From positions 132,405,592 to 132,469,591 of the forward strand of contig JAKSZU010000006.1 of the NCBI GenBank assembly GCA_026018925.1: a stretch of 64,000 bases of DNA, read 5' to 3'. Below the pieces are notes generated by a model. It saw only the letters and a list, made by a program, of their open reading frames with translations. It was not told the DNA's origin and did no database searches. The position numbers and the translations under genes are program-made. The DNA comes from Tupaia tana (Eukaryota > Chordata > Mammalia > Scandentia > Tupaiidae). How positions within the stretch are numbered: position 1 is the first letter of the stretch; every line of letters starts with the position of its first letter. Below, piece after piece: positions 44,857-55,100 of this stretch.

Positions 44857-45120
44857 TTGGAAATGCTACCATTCTTCATCTTAAATTCTCTCCTCCTCCC
44901 AAAAAGGCCCTCTCTAATAGAGCAGGATTTAGCTCTCCTTGTGTTTTCCCATAACACCTTGTATTTACTTCTTTACTCTAAACATTTTGTCTTTATTCCA
45001 ATTGCTTGCTTAATGTCTGCAAGCGTGGTGAGGATAAAGTCATACATATGTTGTTCATTATCAAATTTCTAGAAGTTAGCCGTATCTAGCACATACGGAA
45101 TATTAAACAAATATTTCACA
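44857..45120 (+). mobile_element. L2 LINE 3' end
   Basis: Words: AGGCCCTCTCTAATAGAGCA, TTTCCCATAACACCTTGTAT and TAATGTCTGCAAGCGTGGTG (the L2 segment with TCTGTCTCCCCCACTAGAAT is decayed). It ends in TATCTAGCACATACGGAATA and TTAAACAAATATTTCACAG, the L2 tail pattern. Confidence 0.72.
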
Positions 45121-45136
45121 GAAGAATGTAGAAACA

Positions 45137-45208
45137 TGTTACTACTGCTTTAAATACTAGTGTTACTACTGCTTTCAATACTAGTGTTACTACTGCTTTA
45201 AATATAGT
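45137..45208. repeat. 24-bp minisatellite, three units
   Basis: The unit starts TGTTACTACTGCTTTAAATA and ends CTAG; copies begin at 45137, 45161 and 45185. The second unit has TTTCAATA for TTTAAATA; the third ends in TATAG. Confidence 0.95.
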
Positions 45209-45274
45209 TCTAACTCCCAAGAAACATTTAGGAATCCCTATTAGTTATTGCATATATTGACAATTCATCATCAA

Positions 45275-45511
45275 TAATAGTAACTAATATTTATTTAGTG
45301 GTTACTATGTTCTTCGTCTAGTATCAAGTACTTTACATATTCTTTCCATTCAAGTGCTTTATATCAATAAGAAATCCATTTTACATAAGGGGAAAATAGA
45401 AATAAGAGAGGTTAAGTAATTAGCCCAGTATCACAAAGCTAGTGAAATGTACAGCCATGATCTATCTGAATACAGGCATCTGACTCTAGAGCACACTACG
45501 TTGCCTCTAAA
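45275..45511 (-). mobile_element. MIR SINE
   Basis: Antisense MIR: TAACTAATATTTATTTAGTG, GAGAGGTTAAGTAATTAGCC, CAGTATCACAAAGCTAGTGA, AATACAGGCATCTGACTCTA and GAGCACACTACGTTGCCTCT. Good agreement with the consensus order. Confidence 0.9.
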
Positions 45512-47011
45512 TAGGGCAATTTTAAAACTAATAGGTTATCTTTCTGAATAAAGAGGCATGGTATAAAGCAGGCTAGAAACCCAGAAAACATTTAAAAACA
45601 AAACATCTCTACTCCATGCACCTGCCTTGGCTTATTCAGTATTCAGATATATATATATAAATATAGTTCTTATATTGTAGAGTGGTAGAGTTTAAAAAGA
45701 GACTTGTCTATACTTTTTTTTATTTAAAATACATGAAATATTTAGAAACTATAAGATTGTTTTTGATTTTCAATTTGTGTAGATGGTGAATGAAGAATAA
45801 GGGAAGAGCTAAATGTCTTTTGACTGAGATAGTTGGCAGCTAGTATTTTTTCATGAAGAGTGAACATGGAAATATACTTTTACAAGACCATCCTATAACA
45901 AAGACTTTGTAATTAATAGTTTGAAATAATTAACCAGAAAAATATTTGGTATTTATGGCCTTCTTCAGAATTGACTTCACAGAGAAGTTGCAATGGTTTC
46001 TTGGACTAAGCAGAAACCCTACTTCCTCAACTGGTCTCAACTAGTACAAAATAGCTCTATACAAGACAAAGCACACTACATGAAACAGTTTTTCTGATTA
46101 TAGATAAGACCTCTTAAATTCTAAAGGAAAAAAATCTCTGTGAATCTGCTACACTACAATCTGAACAAGATAGTTACCCACCTCTGACAAATCTAATTAT
46201 AATCTTACATATGAAAAAGGAAAATGGTCCAGTATCTGTCTTAAAAGTCCTATATATAACTTCAGTATAATCATGAGGATACAATCAAACAACTCCAGAT
46301 TGTGAGATATAAGACAAGTGGCCCAGACTCTTCGAAAATGTCAATTCAGTATCAAGACAAAGAGACAGTAGGGTGCTATTTATGATTTAAGGAGACCTAG
46401 AGAGACATGACAACTAAATGGAATACCTAATGCTTGACTTGATCCTAGATTTAAAAAGAAAAAAACAGCTTGGAAAAGGCAATACTAGAACTATTAGGAA
46501 ATGTGGATATGGACTGTATATAAACTATAATTACTGTATTAATGTTAACTTTCTTAGATATGCTATTATTATTGTGATTATGTAGGAGAATGCCCGTTCT
46601 TAGAAGTGTTAGTCTGCAGTTTACTTTCAAATGACTCAGAGACAATAAAAAGAAAAAAAAGAGTCAAAGTAGAGTAATTATTGAAGTATCTGAACACTCA
46701 TTGTACTTCTCTTTCAGGTTTTTTTGTACCTTTTTTTTTTTTTAATTAAAAACAAAGAAGGAAACAACTAAGAAGGGTTTTGCATCTGATTTTATTATCA
46801 CACTTTTTAGATGACCACAATGTTTTTGGTTATAGCAAATGTAAAATAAAAATCTTTTGGGCTGTTGACTTAGATTTCTTATTATGATCTGTAAGTACCT
46901 AAATGATATCATGAATAGCAGTTCTAAAACATGTATGCCAAAATCCAAACCACCAGTTTTAAAGATAACTTTTATTTTGCAAATGGAAAATGGTGGTGTA
47001 TTTTAAATAAT
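45512..47011. other. Unique AT-rich non-coding DNA
   Basis: No gene or repeat recognised except short A/T runs (for example T runs at 46719-46744). Confidence 0.5.
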
Positions 47012-47024
47012 ATTCTCATATGAA

Positions 47025-47198
47025 GGGATCAGCAGATGGCATGGTGGTTAAGGGCGCTGGACTCCCACATGGCCAATCAAGGCTTGAATTCCAGACCTGA
47101 CGGCTTGCTTTCTTACTTTCCCTCTTTCTCTCTCTGGCTCTGTCCCGCTCCAGTCAAATTTAACATAAATATATAAAGTTAAATAATTTTTTAAAAAG
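47025..47198 (+). mobile_element. SINE-A, short form
   Basis: Starts GGGATCAGCAGATGGCATGG and has GTGGTTAAGGGCGCTGGACT, GACGGCTTGCTTTCTTACTT, a CT tract, CCAGTCAAATTTAACATAAA and the short-form ending AAAGTTAAATAATTTTTTAA. Flanks TTCTCATATGAA and GACTCATATTAA form an imperfect duplication. Confidence 0.92.
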
Positions 47199-48215
47199 AC
47201 TCATATTAATAAATTGTCAAATGTCTTTTATACTTCATTGTTCCCTATAAGAATCCCTCCCTACCACTTTAATTCACACTGGTGTGTCTGTACTTTTGTC
47301 CTGACACATTATTCATAGTAATTGTTCAATAAATAATTTTAAATGAATAAAAGCAAGATGGGGATGTTCCTGTGTCTATAGCACTGTAAATGTAGATAGC
47401 AACTAAATCATTTGAAAGCATGTTAGTTAATTTAGAATGATTTTTAAAACTAAGTCAACCTAAAGGGCCCAGTTAGATACAGTATTGCTCTAAATCTACA
47501 GAAATGACACTTATTTATCAGAATGGAAAAGAATAAAAGAAAGTTTTAACATGCTTCAAATGAAAGTTACTCTTACTATGTTGTTCTATACCAAACTATA
47601 AGGTCTCATTGGGATGCTCTTCAGGTACTTGAGCAGAACCAAAAGGGTTTCCTGAGGAAAATTCGTGCTTTGTTTCTCTGTACTCTTAAACCTGGAGTCA
47701 ATTTAAGGACAAAGGTGGGAGTGCCCTCAACAGAAGCAAGAATACGACTTAGTCAAGAACTGATTGTTCCTCATCTCTTAGCAACAGCCGGGATGTAACA
47801 ACTGTTATTTAAAGGAGATAGTTTAAAGGACTTGTTAGCCTTTTCTTAGATCACTGCCTGTATCCTTTCACCAAGAAATCTACATACCTGGCAAACATTA
47901 GTTTAGCTACTTATAGAAATGCGTTCTTCCACTAAGTTAGTTATCATTCAATATTCTTTCTCTTATCTGGTCTCTACTAAAAATGGCAATGTGAAGAATG
48001 CCTCTGACTCTTCTGCAATACTTATATTGAAGACAAATGTTTAAGAATTCGTAATATAAAGTATTTCCTGAGACATAGGGCTGTCCCAAAATATGTGATT
48101 AATTAATACAATAATAAGGTTATTTTCATCAAAAGATAGTAACCATGAACTTCTTTATGGTTCAGGTAACTCGCAATTATTCTCAGTAACGTTTTAGTTT
48201 TAGAAATAATTTTTT
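47199..48215. other. Unique non-coding DNA, possible L2 tail
   Basis: The section 47270-47360 (CTGACACATTATTCATAGTA with TGTTCAATAAATAATTTTAA) resembles an L2 or MIR 3' end. The remainder is unassigned. Confidence 0.4.
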
Positions 48216-48425
48216 CAGGCCCAGCCACAGTAATGCATGCTGGCTGACACTGCTATTCATCAGGCTGAGGCCACATGGGAGGCCTTGGTTTGACAGCCAC
48301 CCCACCCCTAAAAGTCAGGAGTGGCAGTGAGTGACTGACGTCCCAGCTACTTGTGAGGCTATGGCAGGAAGATCATGATATATTGACTTTGTCTAAATAA
48401 ATACAAAAGAACATAGAAAAAAGGA
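48216..48425 (+). mobile_element. 7SL/Alu-like composite SINE
   Basis: The right part GGAGTGGCAGTGAGTGACTG with ACGTCCCAGCTACTTGTGAG and GCTATGGCAGGAAGATCATG follows the first 60 or so bases of 7SL/Alu (GTAGTCCCAGCTACTCGGGA... GGCTGAGGCAGGAGGATC). The left part has AGGCTGAGGCCACATGGGAG and GTTTGACAGCCACC, possibly a second 7SL-like arm. A TAAATAAATACAAAAG tail follows. Heavily diverged. Confidence 0.6.
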
Positions 48426-48825
48426 AATATTTTTTTCTCTTTGTTTTATTATAAACACACATGTGAAATGGCTGTATCATAAATCATTTTATTTTCTATT
48501 ATACACATATGTTTATGTGTACATATATGATCATATAAGATGCATAATTATGCACACATGCACATAGGCATATGTAAATCATATACGGTCTATATAATAT
48601 GCCTACATATGTGATCTATGTAATATATGCATACACATATACTATATATATGATATAAAAGTTTATAATATATATTTATGTAACAAAAGTATGTATAATA
48701 GATAAAATATAAGTGACTAAATTACATGAATATATTATTTAAATTTTTTTCATTCTTTTAGGAAGCCCTGGTAGTGCCAATAAATCCTGTACAAACCACT
48801 TGCTTACGCATAATTTGCTAAGTGC
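48426..48825. other. Degenerate TA/TG/CA-rich DNA
   Basis: Between 48496 and 48680 the sequence consists mostly of ACATAT, TATATA and GTACAT words: a worn-out alternating purine-pyrimidine region. No gene. Confidence 0.6.
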
Positions 48826-48827
48826 TC

Positions 48828-48960
48828 GATTTTTTTTTTCTGTCTTTTTGAGATACAGGGTCTTCCTAGGTTGCTGAAGTTGGCCTCAATCTTGTGATCC
48901 TCCCACCACAGCTTCTTGAATAGCCACAGGTACAGGTGTGCACCATAGCACCTGGTACAA
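48828..48960 (-). mobile_element. 7SL/Alu-like monomer (FLAM/B1-like)
   Basis: Read on +: a T run, TTTTTGAGATACAGGGTCTT, GTTGCTGAAGTTGGCCTCAA, CTTGTGATCCTCCCACCACA, GCTTCTTGAATAGCCACAGG and TACAGGTGTGCACCATAGCA. This is the antisense of a 7SL monomer with the FLAM/B1-type internal deletion. It supports a Euarchontoglires genome. Confidence 0.85.
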
Positions 48961-49068
48961 ATGCTTAATATTTATACAATAATATGCAACCAATGTTAGC
49001 TGCTATATTATGTGTAATATTCTTAGAACTCTTTTTAAAATTAAAATTGTTAAAGAATATTACCACTG

Positions 49069-49286
49069 GGTCAGCTGCAGTGACCCAGACAGCACAGGAA
49101 ATGCTATGGGATGCTAGAAGGCATATGGGAGTGCTCCAAGTTGGCTTCCAAGATTAGCCTGAGCATGCCATGGGCACTTCCATGATCATGACTTATTGCA
49201 GGGCTTGTGGGTGGATTGTGGCATGAGGACCCTATTGAGGTCGCTGGTCTCTTTCTTTCTCTCTCTCTCAAAGGAAATAAATAAAC
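49069..49286 (+). mobile_element. SINE-B (older tRNA-like SINE), tail interrupted
   Basis: Words: GTCAGCTGCAGTGACCCAGA, TGAGCATGCCATGGGCACTT, CATGATCATGACTTATTGCA and a TCTCTTTCTTTCTCTCTCTC tract. The A-rich tail CAAAGGAAATAAATAAAC served as the target of the SINE-A that follows, so the tail is repeated at 49542. Confidence 0.72.
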
Positions 49287-49541
49287 CTTTTTTTTAGAGG
49301 TTTTTGCTATAGGGCATGTGTGCTCGCCAGACAGAGAGAGACAGAGAGACAGAAAGCAAGAAATCACCCCCCAGGGGGGATGGCCATGCCACAATCTCTT
49401 CTCCTCCATTCTCCTCTCGGGATCTTGGGCACACACGCACACGTGCCCAGCGTGAGTTTTAAGCCACTGGGTCCGGGACACGAACCACGGTCGACTACGT
49501 GGGAGTCCAGCAACATAGCCATTACACTAACTGCTGGTCTC
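49287..49541 (-). mobile_element. SINE-A, long form, inside a SINE-B tail
   Basis: Perfect 18-bp duplication CAAAGGAAATAAATAAAC at 49269-49286 and 49542-49559. Read on +: TTTTTGCTATAGGGCATGTG, AAATCACCCCCCAGGGGGGA, AGCGTGAGTTTTAAGCCACT, ACGAACCACGGTCGACTACG and CTAACTGCTGGTC. CpG-rich, hence young. Confidence 0.96.
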
Positions 49542-49589
49542 CAAAGGAAATAAATAAACTTTTTTAAAAGTATTAAAAATAGTAATATA

Positions 49590-49845
49590 GGGACCAGCTG
49601 ATGGTACAATGGTTACATTTTGGGACTCCACATAGTTAACCACAGTTCGAGTCCCAGACCCTGCAGCTCATACCAGTCATGTATGCATGCATGCCCAAAA
49701 TCCAGAGAGGAGAATGGAGGAGAATGGATTGTGCTGTGGCCATTCCTCCTGGGGGATGATTCCTTGTTTTTGATCTCTCTGTATCGCTCTCTGACTTTCC
49801 AGCAAGTGCATGCACCCTCTAGTAAAAATCTCTCTCTCAGAAAAG
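49590..49845 (+). mobile_element. SINE-A, long form
   Basis: Starts GGGACCAGCTGATGGTACAA; B box AGTTCGAGTCC near 49646. Body words are GAGAGGAGAATGGAGGAGAA and CCTCCTGGGGGATGATTCC; it ends AGCAAGTGCATGCACCCTCT. Duplication AGTAATATA at 49581-49589 and 49846-49854. It is 48 bp from the opposite-facing copy at 49287. Confidence 0.93.
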
Positions 49846-49854
49846 AGTAATATA

Positions 49855-51039
49855 TATATTACATATTTCTTATTTAAGCAGAGAAATAAAGTACAAAATT
49901 AAAATTATTATAAAATTATTATAATCCCAATTTTACAGATGAAAATATTAACACATAGAGAGTTTATAGAGAGTTACATGAAGAATTTATGAAATTTTAA
50001 CTTATAAAATAACATTACTAATAAATGGTGGAGCTGTAAAATTCAAGCAGTCTGATATCACAGCCCACCTGTAACTATAGCCTCTCCTTAGTGAGGAAAT
50101 AATACAATGAAAGAAAACACCAGGAGCCTCAGATACTTGGAACACTTAAAAGATCAAGTCTTAAAATAGAGATCTGTAGATCAAGCCTACATTAATGTAT
50201 ATTAATCGAATAGTAAAACTGAAATATCCAGTAACCTAAAACCATGAGATTCATACCCATCCCCAAGTGCCTTATTGTTTTAATGAACCTGCAGTCATAT
50301 TACTATCACATTATTTTATTATCATACTTGATTGAGTTTTCTATTCAACCATACCCTTACTGCTACTCAGTAATATCAGGATGTCATGGCTACACATTGG
50401 ATCAAAGGATGAATGACATACTAATTACACCATAATTTACCAATTCCTTACCAAGTGTTCCCTATTAATATTACCATATAAGATATGAATACTGATATAC
50501 TTAAAAAATTACTATACTGTAAAAAGGTCTCCTACCCACTTACCTAGGAAAAACTAATCAGATAAACTTTCCAAGCAAAGATACTGCTTGTCTGTAAATA
50601 CGTTATTTCAATAGGTGATTCATTATAAAACACTTGAGAAAGATATTTGAGAAATGTTACTCCCAATAAGCAGTTTCCATCTATAATGTGCACTGGAAGT
50701 AACTCTCAAAAACAGTTCCAAGTAGCCATTACTGAGAAACTCTTCACATACATGTCCATGTACCTGAATATCCACCATCTAGCATATTGTAATACCTTCT
50801 GCCATGAATCAACAAATTAATATGGAAAGCAGAAATGACACAATAGCAATCACTGTACGTCACTTATACTATCTACAGTTTTAATACATATTCGGCGTCT
50901 AAAATAATATTTTGTATAAAAGGTATTTAAAATATGTGCATTAAATGAATAAAGACACTTGTGCCACCAAAATAAATCACAGATTATAAAGTTACGGATG
51001 TGCTTTATTATCTTCATCAATACTGTAACATGATGGCTG
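49855..51039. other. Unique AT-rich non-coding DNA
   Basis: Begins with a short (TA) run and holds no recognisable gene or repeat. The start of the SINE-A-free part of the window. Confidence 0.5.
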
Positions 51040-51262
51040 GGAGAGAGATCTTTAGAGTGGACTGTCCAGGTTTCTCTCTCAGTTCTGCCATTTTTACCTG
51101 CAGGAAATTAGGCAACTATGTTTTATTTTCTTTCTGTAATATGGATTAAAAAAAAATAAGAATGTTGTGAGACTAGAATGAAATGGCGCATGTACAGCGA
51201 CTTTGAGCAGAGTCTGGCACATAATAAGTACATACTGAATGTTAGCTCTATCTTTATATCTA
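51040..51262 (+). mobile_element. MIR SINE
   Basis: Words in MIR order: TTTAGAGTGGACTGTCCAGG, TTTCTCTCTCAGTTCTGCCA, GGAAATTAGGCAACTATG, GAATGTTGTGAGACTAGAAT and CAGAGTCTGGCACATAATAA with GTACATACTGAATGTTAGCT. Confidence 0.87.
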
Positions 51263-51829
51263 TCTCTATAAGTATATCTCCATATGTATAGAGAAAGAGC
51301 TTGGATCACATCTTGTAGGCCAATTTAAGAAGTTGTGTGTAGCATCAGCTGGGATACAAAAGCCACAAACTACTTTAAAATCCAATGGAGAAATTAAATA
51401 TACATTTGGTGGCATTTCAAAAAATATATCTAATTATTCCTTTTAAATCTATAATATCTAGAACAATCTATATGATCCTTCAATGCACATTTTCCTTTCC
51501 ATTGTAACTCCATGGAAGTCAGAAGAAACTGAATTATTCAGCAGTAAATTTTATTTAAATATTTATTACATATATAAACTTTAATATATATATAAGTGCA
51601 CATGTATACATATATACATATGTATACATATGCATGTGTGTGCACGTCAATGTTCCTACTATTGCTTTTTAAAAGTGACAAAATTTCACCTTCTTGTAGA
51701 AGAAAGCTAAGAAGGAAGACACTTAAAAGCCAAAGTCTTTCTGACCCATTGCTACTATACTGAGCATTGAACTCCTGGATTCTAGATAGAGAGGTTTTCA
51801 TTTTCCTCTGTCTTCAAAAATGTATAAAG
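51263..51829. other. Unique DNA with a TA/CA-rich stretch
   Basis: Alternating ACATATATAC/GTATAC words at about 51565-51650. Nothing else recognised. Confidence 0.5.
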
Positions 51830-52140
51830 CAGCACTGCCCTACAGAAATTGCTCTAAATTTTCCAGTAGCCACATTAAAAATGTAAAAAGAAACAGGTTA
51901 AAATAAGCTTAATATATTTAAGGCAATATATCTTAATACTGTTAGGTCATCAGGAAAGTCATGACGCATTTTTCTGTTTTTCTACTAAATTGTGTCATGA
52001 CTTTCCCAATGACCCAATATTTCAATATATAATCAGAGTTTTTAAAATTAAGTAAGATATTTTTACATTCTTTCTTTCAGCCTAAATCTTTGAAATGCAG
52101 GGTATATTTTATACTTACAGTACATCTCATCCACATTTCA
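51830..52140. mobile_element. hAT-Charlie-type DNA transposon fragment, split by a MITE
   Basis: The words TTTTCCAGTAGCCACATTAA, AAAGAAACAGGTTAAAATAA and TTACATTCTTTCTTTCAGCC, then AATCTTTGAAATGCAGGGTA and ACTTACAGTACATCTCATCC, belong to a well-known mammalian non-autonomous Charlie-group element. I do not give the exact family name from memory. The terminal repeats are decayed. Confidence 0.8.
51943..52019. mobile_element. Mariner-type MITE, copy 4, inside Charlie
   Basis: About 77 bp. Left TAGGTCATCAGGAAAGTCAT, right GTCATGACTTTCCCAATGAC ending CCAATA. Three bases are missing at the left tip relative to the TTGGGTC consensus. The hairpin stem is well conserved (GTCATGAC on both arms). Confidence 0.9.
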
Positions 52141-55100
52141 GGTGGAACATATGAGTAGCAGCTACCATATTCGAAATCACAGATACAGAGGGATGCTGAG
52201 AACATTTCTTCATACCTTACTAATTCTCATATTTCTATCTCAAGATATAAGGTCTCAATACATGTATATGTGGCAATTGATACGACCTAAGCAAATCAAT
52301 AAGCTAATGCATTCTAATGGTTCAATTTCCTAATATTCTAATAAATAGAAATGTATATTCTAATAAATAGAAAGTACATTTCAGCTAGAGAAAATATAAC
52401 TGATCAACTTCCTACTCAAACATTTATTTATTTATTTGCCTACTGTGTGCAAAGGATTAGTCTGTAATAGTTCTTAACAACTATTATGCAAATTAAAAAG
52501 CTTTTCACATGTAATATATGCCAACATTCTTCAATTGAACATCTTGATTTTTCACCCTCATGTTTAGGTAAAAGGAATGGGTAAAATGATTGTATTTTGC
52601 CTATAATTTACCATCTATAGCATGATTTTTCTTGCCTGAATTAGTGATGAAACAGTACTGCTCTGATTTAATACTATAAATTCAGAACAAATGGGACAGC
52701 ATTAAATTCAGAAGTGCTTCTGGACCATTAACTTCCATGCTGATTTGATATGCACCATAGTATTCAGGCAACAGACTCAGGAATATAACCTACTCCTAAA
52801 GCAAACAGTATTTTATCTCAGAACCATCTGGGGTTCTCATCCTAAGGGCCACTTGCCTAGTGTTGTCTGGTGTTTTAATATCCTGAGGTATAGTACGGAG
52901 ACCTACTTTATTAGCGAAACCCATTTTGCTAGGATAAGAAGACTAACATAGAAGAGATTATGGAGAGAACAAAATTTTGGCTGAGGTCCTTGTTTTCATT
53001 ATTCAGCTCAAGAAAATCATTGGTTATACACGCTTTCAAAACCCTATGGTTTTTCTAAGGTACCAATAAAAGTGATACCATTCATAACGCGGACAGTGGT
53101 CTCTTTCATATATCGCCTATAGTAGCAAACTTAAGTGCCAAGCAGATGGTTGAAATCTGTTTTGTATAAAATGTGCATTTTTTTTCCAACTGTGTTCTTT
53201 GTATTCATATTCAGCCTAGGTTTTAGCCATCAAAACACTGGCACTATGTCGATCATTAGCAGCATTTTAGACAACTGGCAACTAAGGTATTCACTGTTCT
53301 CCACAAAATGTTCAGCTAATATTTCCCAGATGTATAATTAAGGCAAAAGATCATCTCCTTAAATTGGTATCAGCACTTTGGATGGCTTCTGGCTTTCAAC
53401 AGATTATCAGTAGAAAATAATTTTATATAAAAAATCAGCGTTTTGTTTCTTGGTGATTTTTGTTAGTCTGTTACACTGCTCCTCATAAAAGGAATTCCAT
53501 GCATTTCCCCAAGCTTCACCTACAATCTAAATAATCTGTGGCTAATACAAAACCTCTTATGATGCATTTGCTATGAAAATGTATAATGTACTGTAACTAT
53601 ATAGATCAGATTTATTTAGTGTTTTTAATTTTGAAAACATTTGTATAAATAATACTTTAAAAAGCAACAGTATGTGATTTGTTTACATTCAGTTTTACAT
53701 CAAAAGAAAATTACTTTGTTATTATTCAATAATCGGTTCTATAACATCATTCATTCACATAATTATACACAAATAAACTAACATAGTTTTCACAGTTTGA
53801 TGCATAGGAATATGTTAAAACTGCAAATTCATTATTTAAATACCTGATTTACTGACACTTGCAAAACAAGAATTAGTGTACAAGATTTCTACACATGAAA
53901 GGACAAGAGATGTGTTTTTAGGATATTTAACTATTAGTAGTAGGCAGAGGAAACTAGCTTTCTGCTGCTATTTAAATTACCTGGGATGAAAAATCATAAA
54001 TGTAGTCGAAATAGTTGTAGTTATGGTACAATAACTACAAAGTAAAAAATAAGTCAATCGCTTTCTTATAGCTACTATTTTATATGCTAAAATAATTTTC
54101 AAATATCTGACTAGTATGTTATCAAACAAAAAAAATAATCATTTTGTTAAAGTGCCGATCATTTAACATTTGCCAAAAATTAAATCTAGGTTTAAAAATC
54201 TGAATTCAGTAGTTTGCATTTAGAGATATCTAAATATTTTTATAAATTTTCATAAGTTTAAGCTTGTTCATTAGCACTGGGGGATAAATAATTGGATACT
54301 TATTTTTTAGCCCATTTCATAGATTCATGGCTGAAACCCAAAGAATTTAAGTGACTTATACATCACAAACTTTTAATTCTTGATTTAGAAACTGTAGGAA
54401 CATATGCCAACTTTGTATATAATTAAATGCTGGATTATAAAATATATTAGCAGTAAGTTGCCCAACTGGATGATTTCCAGATTTTCTTTCTGGTTTAACA
54501 GTAGGATATTTGCACATTTCTCTTTGGTCTTAGTTCTAAATGTAGTTCTAGTTCAATGAGGTTCTTTTCTTCCTTTCTTTCATTTTTTTACAACCTCTAC
54601 ATCAATACAAGGACAATAAGAGAATAACACCCAATCTCTATTCTTAAATTTAAAATGGTAAAAATAGACTAAAATATTCCACAACATAATTATTAACAAA
54701 ATAATTAGTTTTAACATAGAAATGTCTATGTTAACCCAAATACATGAATCTATATTTAAACCATGAATCCATTTGAAAAAGGATTTCATGATACCATAGT
54801 CATATTTTCAAAGTAGAGCTAATACGGAAGGTCCTTAGTCATGTAGGCAAAGATTATGTTTCTGATGGTCTGACTACACTTTTTTGAAACAGTACTTTTG
54901 AAAACAGCATGCAATCTGCCAAATGAAAGATATTAACAATATGTGAATGTTGTCCTCTCAGATAATATAGCTTTTTCATTAATCTTTCACTGGTTGTTGC
55001 TCTACGTCCTTGCCTCAAAGGGTTTAACATTTCTTTTCTTGAAACTGCCAACCAGCAACATCACGTTGGCTGGTCTGATGCTGATGGTACTAATTGTTTC

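Noticed and set aside
45137..45208. Direct repeats considered as a CRISPR-like array
   Set aside because: Units are contiguous with no spacers and the genome is mammalian; it is a minisatellite.
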